This document shows, piece by piece, positions 23,890 through 32,263 of a stretch of 35,953 bases of DNA. A program made the position numbers and the translations under genes. Location of the stretch: assembly GCA_025923195.1 (NCBI GenBank), contig JAICGJ010000042.1:1-35953 (forward strand). Reading direction: 5' to 3'. The notes under the pieces are model-generated. The model was given only the letters and a program-made list of their open reading frames with translations, did not search any database and had not been told where the DNA came from. The DNA comes from Chryseolinea sp. (lineage in GTDB: Bacteria > Bacteroidota > Bacteroidia > Cytophagales > Cyclobacteriaceae). Each line of letters opens with the position of its first letter. The stretch's first letter is position 1.

Positions 23890-24072
23890 CACGTTGCTTT
23901 CGATTCATCAGGTATCAACATCGGAAATCGAAAGACAACTGCGCCAACACTATTGCAGGTGTGGATTCAAAATGGCGTGTACTTAAATGTCCTTGTCGGT
24001 GGAAAAATCAAGGAAAACTGGGAGTGTTTATTGATCCAACATGAAAGACTTTTGCAACATCGACTTTTTTGA
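23890..24072 (+). pseudogene. Decayed coding remnant (60 codons, no start)
   Basis: Following an in-frame TGA at 23887 the frame is open to a TGA at 24070-24072. The translation (G-I-N-I-G-N-R-K-T-T-A-P-T-L-L-Q, then V-W-I-Q-N-G-V-Y-L-N-V-L-V-G-G-K-I, then E-N-W-E-C-L-L-I-Q-H-E-R-L-L-Q) looks protein-like, with a balanced composition and alternating helix and strand. There is no ATG in the frame. It may be the 3' end of a lost gene. I do not recognise the family. Confidence 0.35.
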
Positions 24073-24076
24073 GTCC

Positions 24077-24098
24077 TTAGGTCTTCTAGCCGACCTAA
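24077..24098 (+). repeat. Short hairpin, 7-bp stem
   Basis: TTAGGTC (24077-24083) and GACCTAA (24092-24098) pair exactly around an 8-base loop. No T-run follows, so it is unlikely to be a strong terminator. It lies just ahead of the DsrE-like gene cluster. Confidence 0.4.
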
Positions 24099-24168
24099 AT
24101 TAATGCTTTGTTCTTTCGTAATTAGCGAATATCGATCTGATACTGTTTTAAATTTTAATTCTCATACA

Positions 24169-24843
24169 ATGAAACCGAATGATCATCTACCCTCACGCAG
24201 AGAGTTTGTAGGAACTCTTACTGCCAGTGCTGCTACCCTTCTCGCAGGTATTTCGACTACTTCTTTTGCGACACCTGCTGACCCCATGTTAGTGAATGAC
24301 GCAGAGGAATGGTTCAAAAAAATCAAAGGTAAACATCGCATTATATACGATGCACCAGAACCTCACGACGGATTTCCCATTATCTGGTCATGGGCATTTT
24401 ATCAAACCAACAATCAAACGGGATCACCTGATACGGATCTGACGGCAATGGTGGTGCTACGCCACAACGGTATACCTATCGCTATGGAGGACAGGCTATG
24501 GGAAAAGTACAAATTCGGTGAAGTTTTTAAGATAAACGATAAGAATACCAATGCCCCTGCTGTTAGAAATGTCTTTTATGAACCGCAAGGCGCTGATTTC
24601 CCTCTGCCAATTATTGATGGTATGAAAAAGCTCCAGTCTCGCGGAGTGATGTTCTGTGTTTGCGACCTTGCACTTACTGTTTACAGTGGTGCAGTCGCAA
24701 AAGGAATGAACCTGAACCCTGAAGAAGTAAAGAAAGATTGGGTTAGCGGAATTTTGCCGGGAGTACAAATTGTACCATCCGGGGTGTGGGCTGTAGGAAG
24801 AGCACAGGAAAAAGGATGTGGATACTGCTACGCTGGCGGATAA
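24169..24843 (+). CDS. Tat-exported DsrE-like protein
   Basis: A 224-residue protein from ATG 24169 (MKPNDHLPSRREFVGTLTAS). The start is chosen because it places a twin-arginine signal (SRREFVG, then an alanine-rich hydrophobic stretch ending S-F-A-T-P-A) at the N-terminus; an upstream ATG would bury it. The mature domain has the DsrE/DsrF-like pattern L-T-A-M-V-V-L-R-H-N-G-I-P-I-A-M, and R-G-V-M-F-C-V-C-D-L-A-L-T-V with two cysteines. The tail ends G-C-G-Y-C-Y-A-G-G, a CxxC pair. Tat export suggests folding before export, perhaps with a cofactor. A second exported DsrE-like gene and a TsdA-like cytochrome follow, suggesting periplasmic sulfur chemistry. Confidence 0.82.
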   Translation: MKPNDHLPSRREFVGTLTASAATLLAGISTTSFATPADPMLVNDAEEWFKKIKGKHRIIYDAPEPHDGFPIIWSWAFYQTNNQTGSPDTDLTAMVVLRHNGIPIAMEDRLWEKYKFGEVFKINDKNTNAPAVRNVFYEPQGADFPLPIIDGMKKLQSRGVMFCVCDLALTVYSGAVAKGMNLNPEEVKKDWVSGILPGVQIVPSGVWAVGRAQEKGCGYCYAGG

Positions 24844-24918
24844 TATATGGCGATTCCGGAGAGTAGATACTCTCCGGAATTTTCACGAAATTTCAATTTG
24901 GCGTTAAAAAAATATCTT

Positions 24919-25335
24919 ATGAAAAAATGTCTCCTGATTATTCTCCTGGGAGTATGGCCCCTTTTGTTGCAGGCTCAGACCAAGCCAGTAAAAATTCTCT
25001 TTGATGTGACAAGCAAAGATTCATTGACACATCAGGCGGTACTTCGACATGTGGAAATGATGTCCTCTCAGTATACCAATTCCAATTTTGAAGTAGTAGT
25101 GTATGGTGGTGCCATCGGTATGTATTTGAAAGACAAGTCCACGGTTTCAAAGAATATTGCAGCAGTTAGCAATAATAAAAATGTCACCTTCGCAGTTTGC
25201 GCCGAAACGATGAGACGTCAAAATATTGATAAAAGTCAATTACTTCCAGGTGTCGTCGTTGTACCGGATGCCATCATGGAAATTGTCACCAAACAAGGCG
25301 AAGGGTGGGGATATATTAAAGAAGCGCATCACTAG
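24919..25335 (+). CDS. Exported DsrE/DsrF-like protein
   Basis: A 138-residue protein from ATG 24919, chosen because MKKCLLIILLGVWPLLLQAQ is a clean Sec signal peptide; an ATG at 24847 would place 24 unconserved residues ahead. The mature domain (K-P-V-K-I-L-F-D-V-T, F-E-V-V-V-Y-G-G-A-I-G-M-Y, N-V-T-F-A-V-C-A-E-T-M-R-R, then L-P-G-V-V-V-V-P-D-A-I-M-E-I-V-T-K-Q-G-E-G-W-G-Y-I) is a DsrE-type sulfur-carrier-like fold with the conserved cysteine in F-A-V-C. Cytosolic DsrE proteins move sulfane sulfur through such a cysteine; an exported version is less usual. It follows the Tat DsrE-like gene by 75 bp and precedes the cytochrome by 9 bp. Confidence 0.85.
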   Translation: MKKCLLIILLGVWPLLLQAQTKPVKILFDVTSKDSLTHQAVLRHVEMMSSQYTNSNFEVVVYGGAIGMYLKDKSTVSKNIAAVSNNKNVTFAVCAETMRRQNIDKSQLLPGVVVVPDAIMEIVTKQGEGWGYIKEAHH

Positions 25336-25344
25336 AGCTTTTAT

Positions 25345-26388
25345 ATGAGTCACGACCATCAATTTTTGCGTGTTGTACAATATACTCACCGTTGTGTGGT
25401 TATGATATTGGCGGTCATGCTGGTGATGCTCGTGGTTGTGTCCATGCTTCCGTTCTTAGCTAAACGACTCTCCGCGGCAGATGTCAAAAAGGTTGATGGT
25501 CCTGAGAAAAAAGAACCTCCGGTTACGGCATATTGGAATCCGCCTGATTCACTTGCTATTCCTGCAACACCAGAGGGAGACCTGATCCGTTATGGGCGCG
25601 AGCTGGTGGCGCATACGGCTGTTTACCTGGGTCCTGCCGGCAAGGTGAATCAAACGACCAACGGTATGAATTGTCAGAATTGCCACTTGAAGGCTGGTAA
25701 GAAAGTTTTTGGCAACAACTACAGCGCCGTTTCGTCAACTTATCCAAGATTGAGGGCTCGTTCCGGAACGGTTGAAACGATTCAGAAGCGAGTGAACGAC
25801 TGCATTGAACGTAGCTTGAACGGTAAGCCCTTGAAAGATGGAAGTCGCGAACTAAATGCACTTATTGCGTATATATCCTGGGTGGGAAAAGACGTTGAGA
25901 AAGGTGTTTCCCCTCCGGGCGTGGGTATCTGGGATCTGCCTTTGATGGAACGCGCTGCCTCACCTGAAAAGGGAAAACTTGTCTTTGACGAGCATTGCGC
26001 GCTTTGCCATGGTACTGACGGAATGGGTGTTAAGAATGAAAACGGTAAGGAATGGAAGTATCCTCCACTCTGGGGCGAAGAGAGCTACAACACGGGTGCA
26101 GGCTTATTCCGATTATCCCGTTTTGCGGGATACGTAAAGTCCAACATGCCCAATGGCGCCACCTTTGACAATCCTATCTTAACAGACGAGGAAGCTTGGG
26201 ACGTAGCGGCATACGTCAACTCAATGCCTAGACCTCATAAAACTTTTAAGGCCGACTGGCCAGATATTTCTAAAAAACCATTTGATCATCCGTTCGGGCC
26301 ATATGCCGATACTTTTTCAGAATCCCAACATAAGTTCGGACCATTCCGTCCAATAAAAAACCCCAAGGCGACGCTAGGCGCAAAGTGA
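25345..26388 (+). CDS. Membrane-anchored diheme cytochrome c, TsdA-like (thiosulfate dehydrogenase type)
   Basis: A 347-residue protein with one N-terminal membrane helix (about 17-40) and a periplasmic diheme part. Heme sites are C-Q-N-C-H (110-114) and C-A-L-C-H (218-222). In known TsdA enzymes heme 1 has an unusual distal cysteine about 40 residues after its histidine; here C153 in R-V-N-D-C-I-E-R-S-L-N-G-K-P-L fits. The heme 2 ligand region matches M269 in K-S-N-M-P-N-G-A. TsdA oxidises thiosulfate to tetrathionate or runs the reverse reaction. The DsrE-like genes upstream (9-bp gap) support a sulfur-oxyanion role. SoxA-like cytochromes are the main alternative. Confidence 0.85.
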   Translation: MSHDHQFLRVVQYTHRCVVMILAVMLVMLVVVSMLPFLAKRLSAADVKKVDGPEKKEPPVTAYWNPPDSLAIPATPEGDLIRYGRELVAHTAVYLGPAGKVNQTTNGMNCQNCHLKAGKKVFGNNYSAVSSTYPRLRARSGTVETIQKRVNDCIERSLNGKPLKDGSRELNALIAYISWVGKDVEKGVSPPGVGIWDLPLMERAASPEKGKLVFDEHCALCHGTDGMGVKNENGKEWKYPPLWGEESYNTGAGLFRLSRFAGYVKSNMPNGATFDNPILTDEEAWDVAAYVNSMPRPHKTFKADWPDISKKPFDHPFGPYADTFSESQHKFGPFRPIKNPKATLGAK

Positions 26389-26836
26389 CTGACATTACTA
26401 AAATCTATTCAGAAAAAACCAATGTCGGATAGTTTTTGGTGTTGTCCCAGCAGGTATTCGATTGCACGCAATATAGCCGCAAGGTCCAGTCTGCCAAAGA
26501 CACTGCAAACAAAATGGGATTTTGTCGCCGCTGGCAGTGGCGAGCAAGTTAGAGGATCCTAAAGAAAAGCATTCACGTAGTTCATAAACAAACGGTTGAA
26601 GCAATAATAGATGATTCCAGCGTCTCTACTTTTTGGCATAATGCCATCGTTTGCTGACGCTAACTTATTTTGGAGTTGGCGGACCCGGGATTCATGTATT
26701 CTGAAGCGAGGTTTAAGTCGCAACTTTGTTCTTTTGTCCGGAGTGATTACTTTCGCCCGGCAAAGACGGTTACGTCTTGTCGGTCACACTTATAAACGCC
26801 AGTTATTCAGGATAAAATTTCCTTTGTATACATCGC
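26389..26836. other. Intergenic region before the glycosyltransferase
   Basis: These 448 bp have short frames in several phases but nothing protein-like. A small hairpin AAGACG-GTTA-CGTCTT is centred near 26770, and C-T-A-T-T-C / G-G-A-T-A-G at about 26407-26448 is followed by T5, a weak terminator candidate for the cytochrome. Nothing else is supported. Confidence 0.5.
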
Positions 26837-28063
26837 ATGAAGATACTTGTCAGCAGTATGGCGTTCTATCCAGATCACAGTGGAATCCCATTATATTCAA
26901 GTGATTTTGCGTTCTATGCTGCGGAAAATGGCCACCAGGTCAGCGTCGTAACCGGCTTTCCGTTTTATCCATCTTGGAAAAAAAGAAAAGAGGACAAAGG
27001 TGTATTATTCAGGACTGATCATCACAGGAATGTCAAAATTTACCGCGGGTACATTTATGTTCCCAGAAAGCCAACTGGGTTTAAACGGATTCTTCAGGAA
27101 ATATCTTTTTTGTTTTTCTCTTTCATCAACTTTTTTCGGGCAGGCAGGCAGGATGTAGTGGTCGTTTTCATAACTCCTGTTTTGTTAGGGGTACTGGCTT
27201 GGTTTTTCAAGAAAGTCTATGGTGCACGCCTGATTATTAATATCCAGGATTTTCAGGTCGAAGCGGCAGATTCGCTCGGATTGCTTGGTCGGCTTCCCAT
27301 TGTTCCGCTCATGCACAAGCTTGAGAAGGCTTCCTTTAAGGGCGCCGACCTGGTGACTTCCATTTCTGACGGAATGGTAAACATTCTAAAACAAAAGGGA
27401 GTCGATGAATCCAAAATATATCTTTGGCCTAATTGGATCGATGTCGATGAGGCTTCGGGTCTTGGTATAAAGGGAGAATTTAGAAAACAATTTTCTATTC
27501 CGGACAATAAGACCATAGTTGCGTATGCGGGGAACGTTGGTGAAAAACAGGGATTAAGCACCCTCATTGATCTCGCCGTCCATTTTAAAGATTGGGATGA
27601 TCTTGTTTTCCTGATTATTGGCGAGGGTGGTGATCTAGTCAATTTAAAGAACTATCACGCAGAAAAGAAGGTGGATAATCTCAGGTTCCTTCCTTTTCTG
27701 GATCCCCGTGGCTATAAAAACTTTCTGGCGGATGCGGATGTCATTTTTATTTCGCAAAAGAAAATACCGAAGGATATCTATTTTCCTTCCAAGCTCCTGG
27801 GCTTGATGGCGGGTAAAAAACTGATATTTCTTGCTGCGGATCAGGAGTCTGAATTATATAGGGTTTTGAAAAATAATGATTTGGCATTGGTTGGTCAGAT
27901 TAGTAATTTGGCCGAATTAAAAGGGTGCATGAATCAAATTCTGCAAGAAAATTCAGATCTTAATAAGTTGAAGGAAAATGCCTGGGGCTTTGTCAGGCAA
28001 TTTGACAGAAAATTTGTGCTGAGCAATGTTTTAAAGAAAATCGAAAGTTTAGTGAAACTATGA
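26837..28063 (+). CDS. Glycosyltransferase family 4, WcaI-like
   Basis: A 408-residue glycosyltransferase. The N-terminal domain starts [23 protein letters not shown] and has [10 protein letters not shown], typical of WcaI/colanic-acid type GT4 enzymes. A hydrophobic patch (about 94-127) fits membrane association. The C-terminal GT-B half shows [22 protein letters not shown] and [10 protein letters not shown] for nucleotide-sugar binding. It transfers a sugar during exopolysaccharide or O-antigen-like assembly. Its stop overlaps the epimerase start (ATGA). No polymerase, flippase or other sugar genes are nearby, so the pair is isolated. Confidence 0.88.
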   Translation: MKILVSSMAFYPDHSGIPLYSSDFAFYAAENGHQVSVVTGFPFYPSWKKRKEDKGVLFRTDHHRNVKIYRGYIYVPRKPTGFKRILQEISFLFFSFINFFRAGRQDVVVVFITPVLLGVLAWFFKKVYGARLIINIQDFQVEAADSLGLLGRLPIVPLMHKLEKASFKGADLVTSISDGMVNILKQKGVDESKIYLWPNWIDVDEASGLGIKGEFRKQFSIPDNKTIVAYAGNVGEKQGLSTLIDLAVHFKDWDDLVFLIIGEGGDLVNLKNYHAEKKVDNLRFLPFLDPRGYKNFLADADVIFISQKKIPKDIYFPSKLLGLMAGKKLIFLAADQESELYRVLKNNDLALVGQISNLAELKGCMNQILQENSDLNKLKENAWGFVRQFDRKFVLSNVLKKIESLVKL

Positions 28064-29121
28064 AAAAAATAATTGTAACTGGTTCAAGCGGTTTAATTGG
28101 AAGTGAAGTTGTTGAAAATTACTGTAAGGGGGGGTGGGACGTATATGGAGTGGATAATAACATGCGGGCAGACTTTTTCGGACCGAATGGAGATACACGT
28201 TGGAATCAAAAAAGGCTTCAAAACCAGTACAAGAATTTTTCCCACATCGAGCTGGATATTCGAAACCGTGCCCAGGTAATCAAGACCGTGGCGGATATAA
28301 AACCCTATGCCATTGTACACACGGCTGCACAGCCAAGCCACGATCTGGCAGCTTCACGGCCCTTCGATGATTTTGATGTTAACGCTGTGGGTACCTTAAA
28401 TCTACTTGAAGCCACCAGACTAGCGAATCCAGAAATCATCTTTGTCCACATGTCAACCAACAAGGTATATGGTGATGCGCCTAACTCATTGAATTTGGTT
28501 GAAAAAGATACGCGATGGGATTATGCCGATGAAGCTTACTATAACGGTATAAAAGAAACGTTTACTATTGACCAATCCAAGCACTCTGTGTTCGGGGCTT
28601 CGAAAGTGGCAGCCGATGTTTATGTTCAAGAGTATGGACGTTATTTTGGAATTCATACTTGCTGCCTTCGCGGCGGGTGCTTAACGGGTCCCAATCACTC
28701 GGGCGTCGAGCTTCATGGGTTTCTGAGTTATCTTATCAAATGCAATGTGGAGGGCAAGAAATACAATATTTTTGGCTACAAAGGAAAGCAGGTAAGGGAC
28801 AACATCCATTCTTACGATGTAGTTAAATTTATTGAAACATTTATAAACAATCCCAGGAAAGGGGAAGTATACAATATCGGAGGAGGCAGGGATAATTCCA
28901 TTTCCATTCTTGAGGCATTTGATCTCATAGCATCGATTTCCGGGAAGAAAATGATTTATGAATACGTTGATCAGAACCGTGCAGGTGATCATATATGTTA
29001 TATATCGGATCTCTCGAAAATGAAAAGTCACTACCCCTCCTGGGGTATTACTAAGGACCTCGCGACAACCTTTCAGGAAATATTTCAAAGCTGGCAGGGC
29101 AAGCAGGGAAAAGCCGCCTGA
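28060..29121 (+). CDS. Extended SDR, CDP-paratose 2-epimerase-like
   Basis: A 353-residue NAD-dependent sugar-nucleotide epimerase. The Rossmann motif is T-G-S-S-G-L-I-G at residues 7-14, with D-N-N-M-R-A at the cofactor ribose region. M-S-T-N-K-V-Y-G gives S132/T133. The usual catalytic YxxxK reads F178-G-A-S-K182, so the tyrosine position is phenylalanine by my count. [12 protein letters not shown] and [14 protein letters not shown] resemble CDP-paratose/tyvelose epimerases. It is translated from the ATGA overlap with the glycosyltransferase, so both act in the same polysaccharide. The exact sugar is uncertain. Confidence 0.85.
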   Translation: MKKIIVTGSSGLIGSEVVENYCKGGWDVYGVDNNMRADFFGPNGDTRWNQKRLQNQYKNFSHIELDIRNRAQVIKTVADIKPYAIVHTAAQPSHDLAASRPFDDFDVNAVGTLNLLEATRLANPEIIFVHMSTNKVYGDAPNSLNLVEKDTRWDYADEAYYNGIKETFTIDQSKHSVFGASKVAADVYVQEYGRYFGIHTCCLRGGCLTGPNHSGVELHGFLSYLIKCNVEGKKYNIFGYKGKQVRDNIHSYDVVKFIETFINNPRKGEVYNIGGGRDNSISILEAFDLIASISGKKMIYEYVDQNRAGDHICYISDLSKMKSHYPSWGITKDLATTFQEIFQSWQGKQGKAA

Positions 29122-29417
29122 CTCCAGTCTGTTATCCAATTTTTTTTCTTTTTGACCAAAGGCTTGAATCGAATCCCAGATTAGTTGATTCTCCGCCCTA
29201 ATATTCACCCGTTGGGTTAACCGCCGCTTCGATTACCCGAATTGGCCCCGTCGAATGAGAAACTTACTAATCAGGGACTCGACCATTTCTCCAATCTGAG
29301 GCATGGGATAACCTGGATTTTTGATGCTACTAATTTCGCAGCAGGTCTCAGCCTGCTTTTATTTTCGTCAAATAATAGGTCGCAATAGCTAAATTTCGTT
29401 TTAGAATCCAGGGTTAT
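29122..29417. other. Intergenic region with a terminator
   Basis: 296 bp with no gene. It contains the intrinsic-terminator candidate at 29340-29365. TAAATTTC near 29388 is a weak -7-like element for the next gene. Confidence 0.5.
29340..29365 (+). terminator. Intrinsic terminator candidate
   Basis: AGCAGG (29340-29345) and CCTGCT (29352-29357) form a 6-bp GC-rich stem with a 6-base loop, followed by TTTTATTTT. It separates the glycosyltransferase-epimerase pair from the reductase. The gap of about 220 nt from the epimerase stop is long for a terminator of that pair. Confidence 0.55.
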
Positions 29418-30572
29418 ATGTCTGACACCGGCGCAAGAGAGTTTGACGTGATCATTTGTGGAGCAGGCCCCGCGGGGAGCACTTGTGCTCTCGCGCTAGC
29501 CGATTCTGGTTTAGAAGTTGCAGTTCTTGAAAAAAATAATTTTCCCCGAGACAAGACATGTGGCGATGCTGTAGCCGCCTATGTACCAAAAGTGCTGGCT
29601 ACAATCAACAGCTCGTTGACCAGAAGCCTGGAAGATTTTACAGAGAAGGTTAGTGTGAATACCTGCCGCCTTGTAGCTCCCAATCAAAAGGCCTTGGACC
29701 TCCGCTTTAACCAAACCGGATTTATTTCCAGAAGGATTGACTGGGACAATTTTCTTTTTGAAAAGGCCTCCGCTCAAACCAATACTACATTTTTTTTAAA
29801 TCATACCATTCGTGATGTAAGGATCACCAGGGATGGGGTGATTGTCATGGCTGGCGACACTGAATTTAAAGGCAGACTTGTAATCGGCTGCGACGGTGTT
29901 CATTCTGTACTGAACAGAAAAATAACCGGTACGAGACCTGACCCGAATCATCATTGTGGTGCGGTACGCGCGTATTACAGCAACGTATCCGATATCCAAG
30001 ATCATACCTTTGAGATCCATCTGGTAAAAGATCTTTTGCCTGGATACTTCTGGATCTTTCCTGTTAAGAATAACCTAGCGAATGTCGGTCTGGGCGTTCT
30101 GTCGGCTGTGATCTCGAAGCGAAGGATGGATTTGCGCTCTTCCCTTCAAAAAGTTGTAGAAGAAATCCCATACATCAGTGACCGTTTTAAAAATGCAAAA
30201 CGCATCGAAAAGATCGAAGGATTTGGTCTGCCTTTAGGATCCCGGAAGGTTCCTATGAGCGGTGACCGTTTTATGTTATGCGGAGATGCTGCATCGCTCG
30301 TTGATCCTTTGTCCGGTGAAGGCATAGGCCAGGCCATCGTATCCGGACGTTATGCTGGATGGCAAGCAAAAAAATGTTTTGAGGAAAATAATTTTTCCGC
30401 AGGTTTTATGACGCAGTATGACGCGCAGGTGTATCAGAAATTCTGGTCGCGGCACCGCAAAAACCATTTCATCCAGCAACTGATGAACCGTGAATGGCTT
30501 CTTAATGGTGTTTTTAATGCAGCCCTTAAAAGCAGATTAATCAGGAATGTTATATCGAAAAGTTTTACGTGA
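29418..30572 (+). CDS. FAD-dependent oxidoreductase, geranylgeranyl reductase family
   Basis: A 384-residue flavoprotein. The N-terminal FAD motif is D-V-I-I-C-G-A-G-P-A-G-S (GxGxxG at 15-20). C-G-D-A-V-A-A-Y-V-P-K-V follows the P-R-D-K-T segment, as in geranylgeranyl-reductase-like proteins. The second FAD motif is I-G-C-D-G-V-H-S-V-L, and L-C-G-D-A-A-S-L-V-D-P-L-S-G-E-G-I-G is the C-terminal flavin-contact motif. Relatives reduce or hydroxylate polyprenyl, aromatic or polyketide substrates. No terpenoid or polyketide genes are in the window, so the substrate is unknown. It appears to be transcribed alone. Confidence 0.85.
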   Translation: MSDTGAREFDVIICGAGPAGSTCALALADSGLEVAVLEKNNFPRDKTCGDAVAAYVPKVLATINSSLTRSLEDFTEKVSVNTCRLVAPNQKALDLRFNQTGFISRRIDWDNFLFEKASAQTNTTFFLNHTIRDVRITRDGVIVMAGDTEFKGRLVIGCDGVHSVLNRKITGTRPDPNHHCGAVRAYYSNVSDIQDHTFEIHLVKDLLPGYFWIFPVKNNLANVGLGVLSAVISKRRMDLRSSLQKVVEEIPYISDRFKNAKRIEKIEGFGLPLGSRKVPMSGDRFMLCGDAASLVDPLSGEGIGQAIVSGRYAGWQAKKCFEENNFSAGFMTQYDAQVYQKFWSRHRKNHFIQQLMNREWLLNGVFNAALKSRLIRNVISKSFT

Positions 30573-30597
30573 TCCTAATGTAAAGGGGTGATGTTCT

Positions 30598-30614
30598 ATC
30601 AGGTAAAACCTGAT
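30598..30614. repeat. Perfect hairpin, possible terminator of the reductase gene
   Basis: ATCAGGT (30598-30604) and ACCTGAT (30608-30614) pair around AAA, 26 bp after the reductase stop. The following CAACTTTATAC is only weakly T-rich. It could terminate or stabilise the transcript end. Confidence 0.4.
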
Positions 30615-30668
30615 CAACTTTATACAAATATTCCATAATTATCCAGCCCAAAGTTCCAATGGCGTTTG

Positions 30669-30830
30669 ATGAAACAAATGCTTGTATTCACTTTCTTTCT
30701 GCATCTTATCAGGAAAATATGCAATGACTATGTAAAACGCTGGCTTGACGGAAATGAAATTGATGAGCTATCACTTTTTGAAGCCGATGTCATGCTTTCG
30801 CCCAGTGGTTTAAGCCTGTCAAAGGATTAA
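30669..30830 (+). CDS. Possible 53-residue protein, unrecognised
   Basis: ATG 30669 to TAA 30830. It starts M-K-Q-M-L-V-F-T-F-F-L-H-L-I-R-K-I and continues N-D-Y-V-K-R-W-L-D-G-N-E-I-D-E-L-S-L-F-E. The second half reads as a soluble amphipathic segment. It may be the remnant of a larger gene, because the next 200 bp are also open in a different phase. No family is recognised, and coding status is uncertain. Confidence 0.25.
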   Translation: MKQMLVFTFFLHLIRKICNDYVKRWLDGNEIDELSLFEADVMLSPSGLSLSKD

Positions 30831-31217
30831 GAAAGATTCAGCGATTCTGGTTCCGAATTACCCTTCTGTTACCGGCATCCATCGGTAAAGGATCTTCTTC
30901 CGTTCTTGATAAATTGATAACAAACATAAAATTGATGACAACAAACGAGGCAAGGGTCACTTTAAATGATAATTTTGATGCAACTGACTTTAAGTCGTTC
31001 GATGGCGTCCACACAACTATTTGTGTTTAAGCCGACAAATGCCTAAAGCCTGCTTTGCCAACCAATTCAATACCATCATTGATCGCTCTGAAGTAGAACA
31101 AATTCAACATCGCGTTGTCCTGCTGATGTACATTAACGCACACTTTAGAAATTGCCGTTCTTTTGCCTCAAATATTTATTAAATTCATCTAATGATTATT
31201 GACAAAAGTGTTCAGTC

Positions 31218-32207
31218 ATGAAATCACAAACATTAGTATTTGAACTTATTATTTTGGCAATAATTTCTTGTGGCCCGCGTGATCAAAAAGTCAAAATTTC
31301 GGGTGAACAAAAAGATTCGACATATACTGGCCCTATTATAGACATGCATATTCACGCATTTGATGAACATAGTTCATTTAGTCAAATGTTGGGTCAGGAA
31401 ATGAATCTTGCGATGACAGGTAAGACGTACACAGCTTCGACAAGCATGGATAAACTTAAAGAAGAAACTTTTGCGAAGTTTGAAGAGCACAACATTGTCA
31501 AGGCTATGGTATCTCAAGGGGAACTTTGGTATGATTTTGCTCCGGAGAAAGTAGTAATTGGAAACAATCATCTATTGTCAATAGACGAACTGAAACAAAA
31601 ATATAAAGAAGGGAGGTTGCATATATTGGGCGAAGTAGCGCCTTCTTATCAAGGAATTTTACCCACCGACGATCGAATGGAAAAATACTTTGATTTAGCT
31701 GAAGAGCTAGGCATACCGTTGGCATACCATATGTTTCCAGGAGGTCCTCCCGGTGGTGCTTATTTTATGTATCCCAAAACAAGGGCTTTTCAAGGCAAAC
31801 CATTACAATTTGAGGATATCCTGTTATCGCATCCAAAAATGAAGTTTTACATAATGCATGCGGGGTGGCCTTATTTGGAAGATATGAAGGCGCTCATGTA
31901 TGCACATCCGCAAGTGTATGTAGATATTGGTGTAATCGATTGGGTTTTACCCAGGAAAGAATTTCACCATTTTTTGAAAGGTTTGGTGGATGCAGGATTT
32001 GGTAAAAGAATTATGTTTGGAACGGACCAAATGATTTGGGTGGAGTCCATCGATGATGCTATAGACGCAGTTAATTCGGCTGATTTTCTGTCCAATGAAC
32101 AGAAGGAAGATATTTTCTATAATAATGCGGCAAGATTTTTAGCGCTTACAAGTGAGGAAATCGCCAGGCATAAAATGGAACCAGGTTCAGCCCATCATAA
32201 ACGATAA
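31218..32207 (+). CDS. Amidohydrolase-type TIM-barrel lipoprotein (amidohydrolase_2-like)
   Basis: A 329-residue lipoprotein with lipobox LAIISC, Cys18. Metal-binding residues fit the amidohydrolase_2 fold: H44 and H46 in D-M-H-I-H, H171 in L-A-Y-H-M-F, H214 in Y-I-M-H-A-G-W-P, and D270 in M-F-G-T-D-Q-M-I-W. The C-terminal I-F-Y-N-N-A-A-R-F-L is typical of the group. A hydrolase or decarboxylase on the periplasmic or outer-membrane face is expected, with unknown substrate. The gene stands alone. It converges with the 3-hydroxyacyl-CoA dehydrogenase gene. Confidence 0.87.
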   Translation: MKSQTLVFELIILAIISCGPRDQKVKISGEQKDSTYTGPIIDMHIHAFDEHSSFSQMLGQEMNLAMTGKTYTASTSMDKLKEETFAKFEEHNIVKAMVSQGELWYDFAPEKVVIGNNHLLSIDELKQKYKEGRLHILGEVAPSYQGILPTDDRMEKYFDLAEELGIPLAYHMFPGGPPGGAYFMYPKTRAFQGKPLQFEDILLSHPKMKFYIMHAGWPYLEDMKALMYAHPQVYVDIGVIDWVLPRKEFHHFLKGLVDAGFGKRIMFGTDQMIWVESIDDAIDAVNSADFLSNEQKEDIFYNNAARFLALTSEEIARHKMEPGSAHHKR

Positions 32208-32237
32208 ATGGGGCGAAATCTGCCCTACCCAATTTTT
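32208..32237 (+). terminator. Possible terminator after the amidohydrolase gene
   Basis: Immediately after the stop, T-G-G-G pairs with C-C-C-A and GC with GC inside, leaving a CCTA bulge, and a T5 run follows (32233-32237). The stem is imperfect, but the position between convergent genes fits a terminator. Confidence 0.4.
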
Positions 32238-32263
32238 AAGAGTGACAGGTCCGCACGTGTAAT

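Larger units (their letters stand above)
23718..24168. other. Intergenic region with a coding remnant and a small hairpin
   Basis: These 451 bp contain a startless, coding-looking frame (23890-24072, listed separately) and a hairpin TTAGGTC/GACCTAA at 24077-24098. The first 170 bp show no supported feature. Confidence 0.5.
30573..31217. other. Long gap with only short or degenerate frames
   Basis: These 645 bp contain a hairpin (30598-30614), a 53-codon ORF (30669-30830), an overlapping startless frame open from about 30785 to 31029 in another phase, and a 47-codon ORF (31039-31182). None matches a family I know. The pattern of mid-length open frames in shifting phases suggests a decayed gene. 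Confidence 0.45.
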
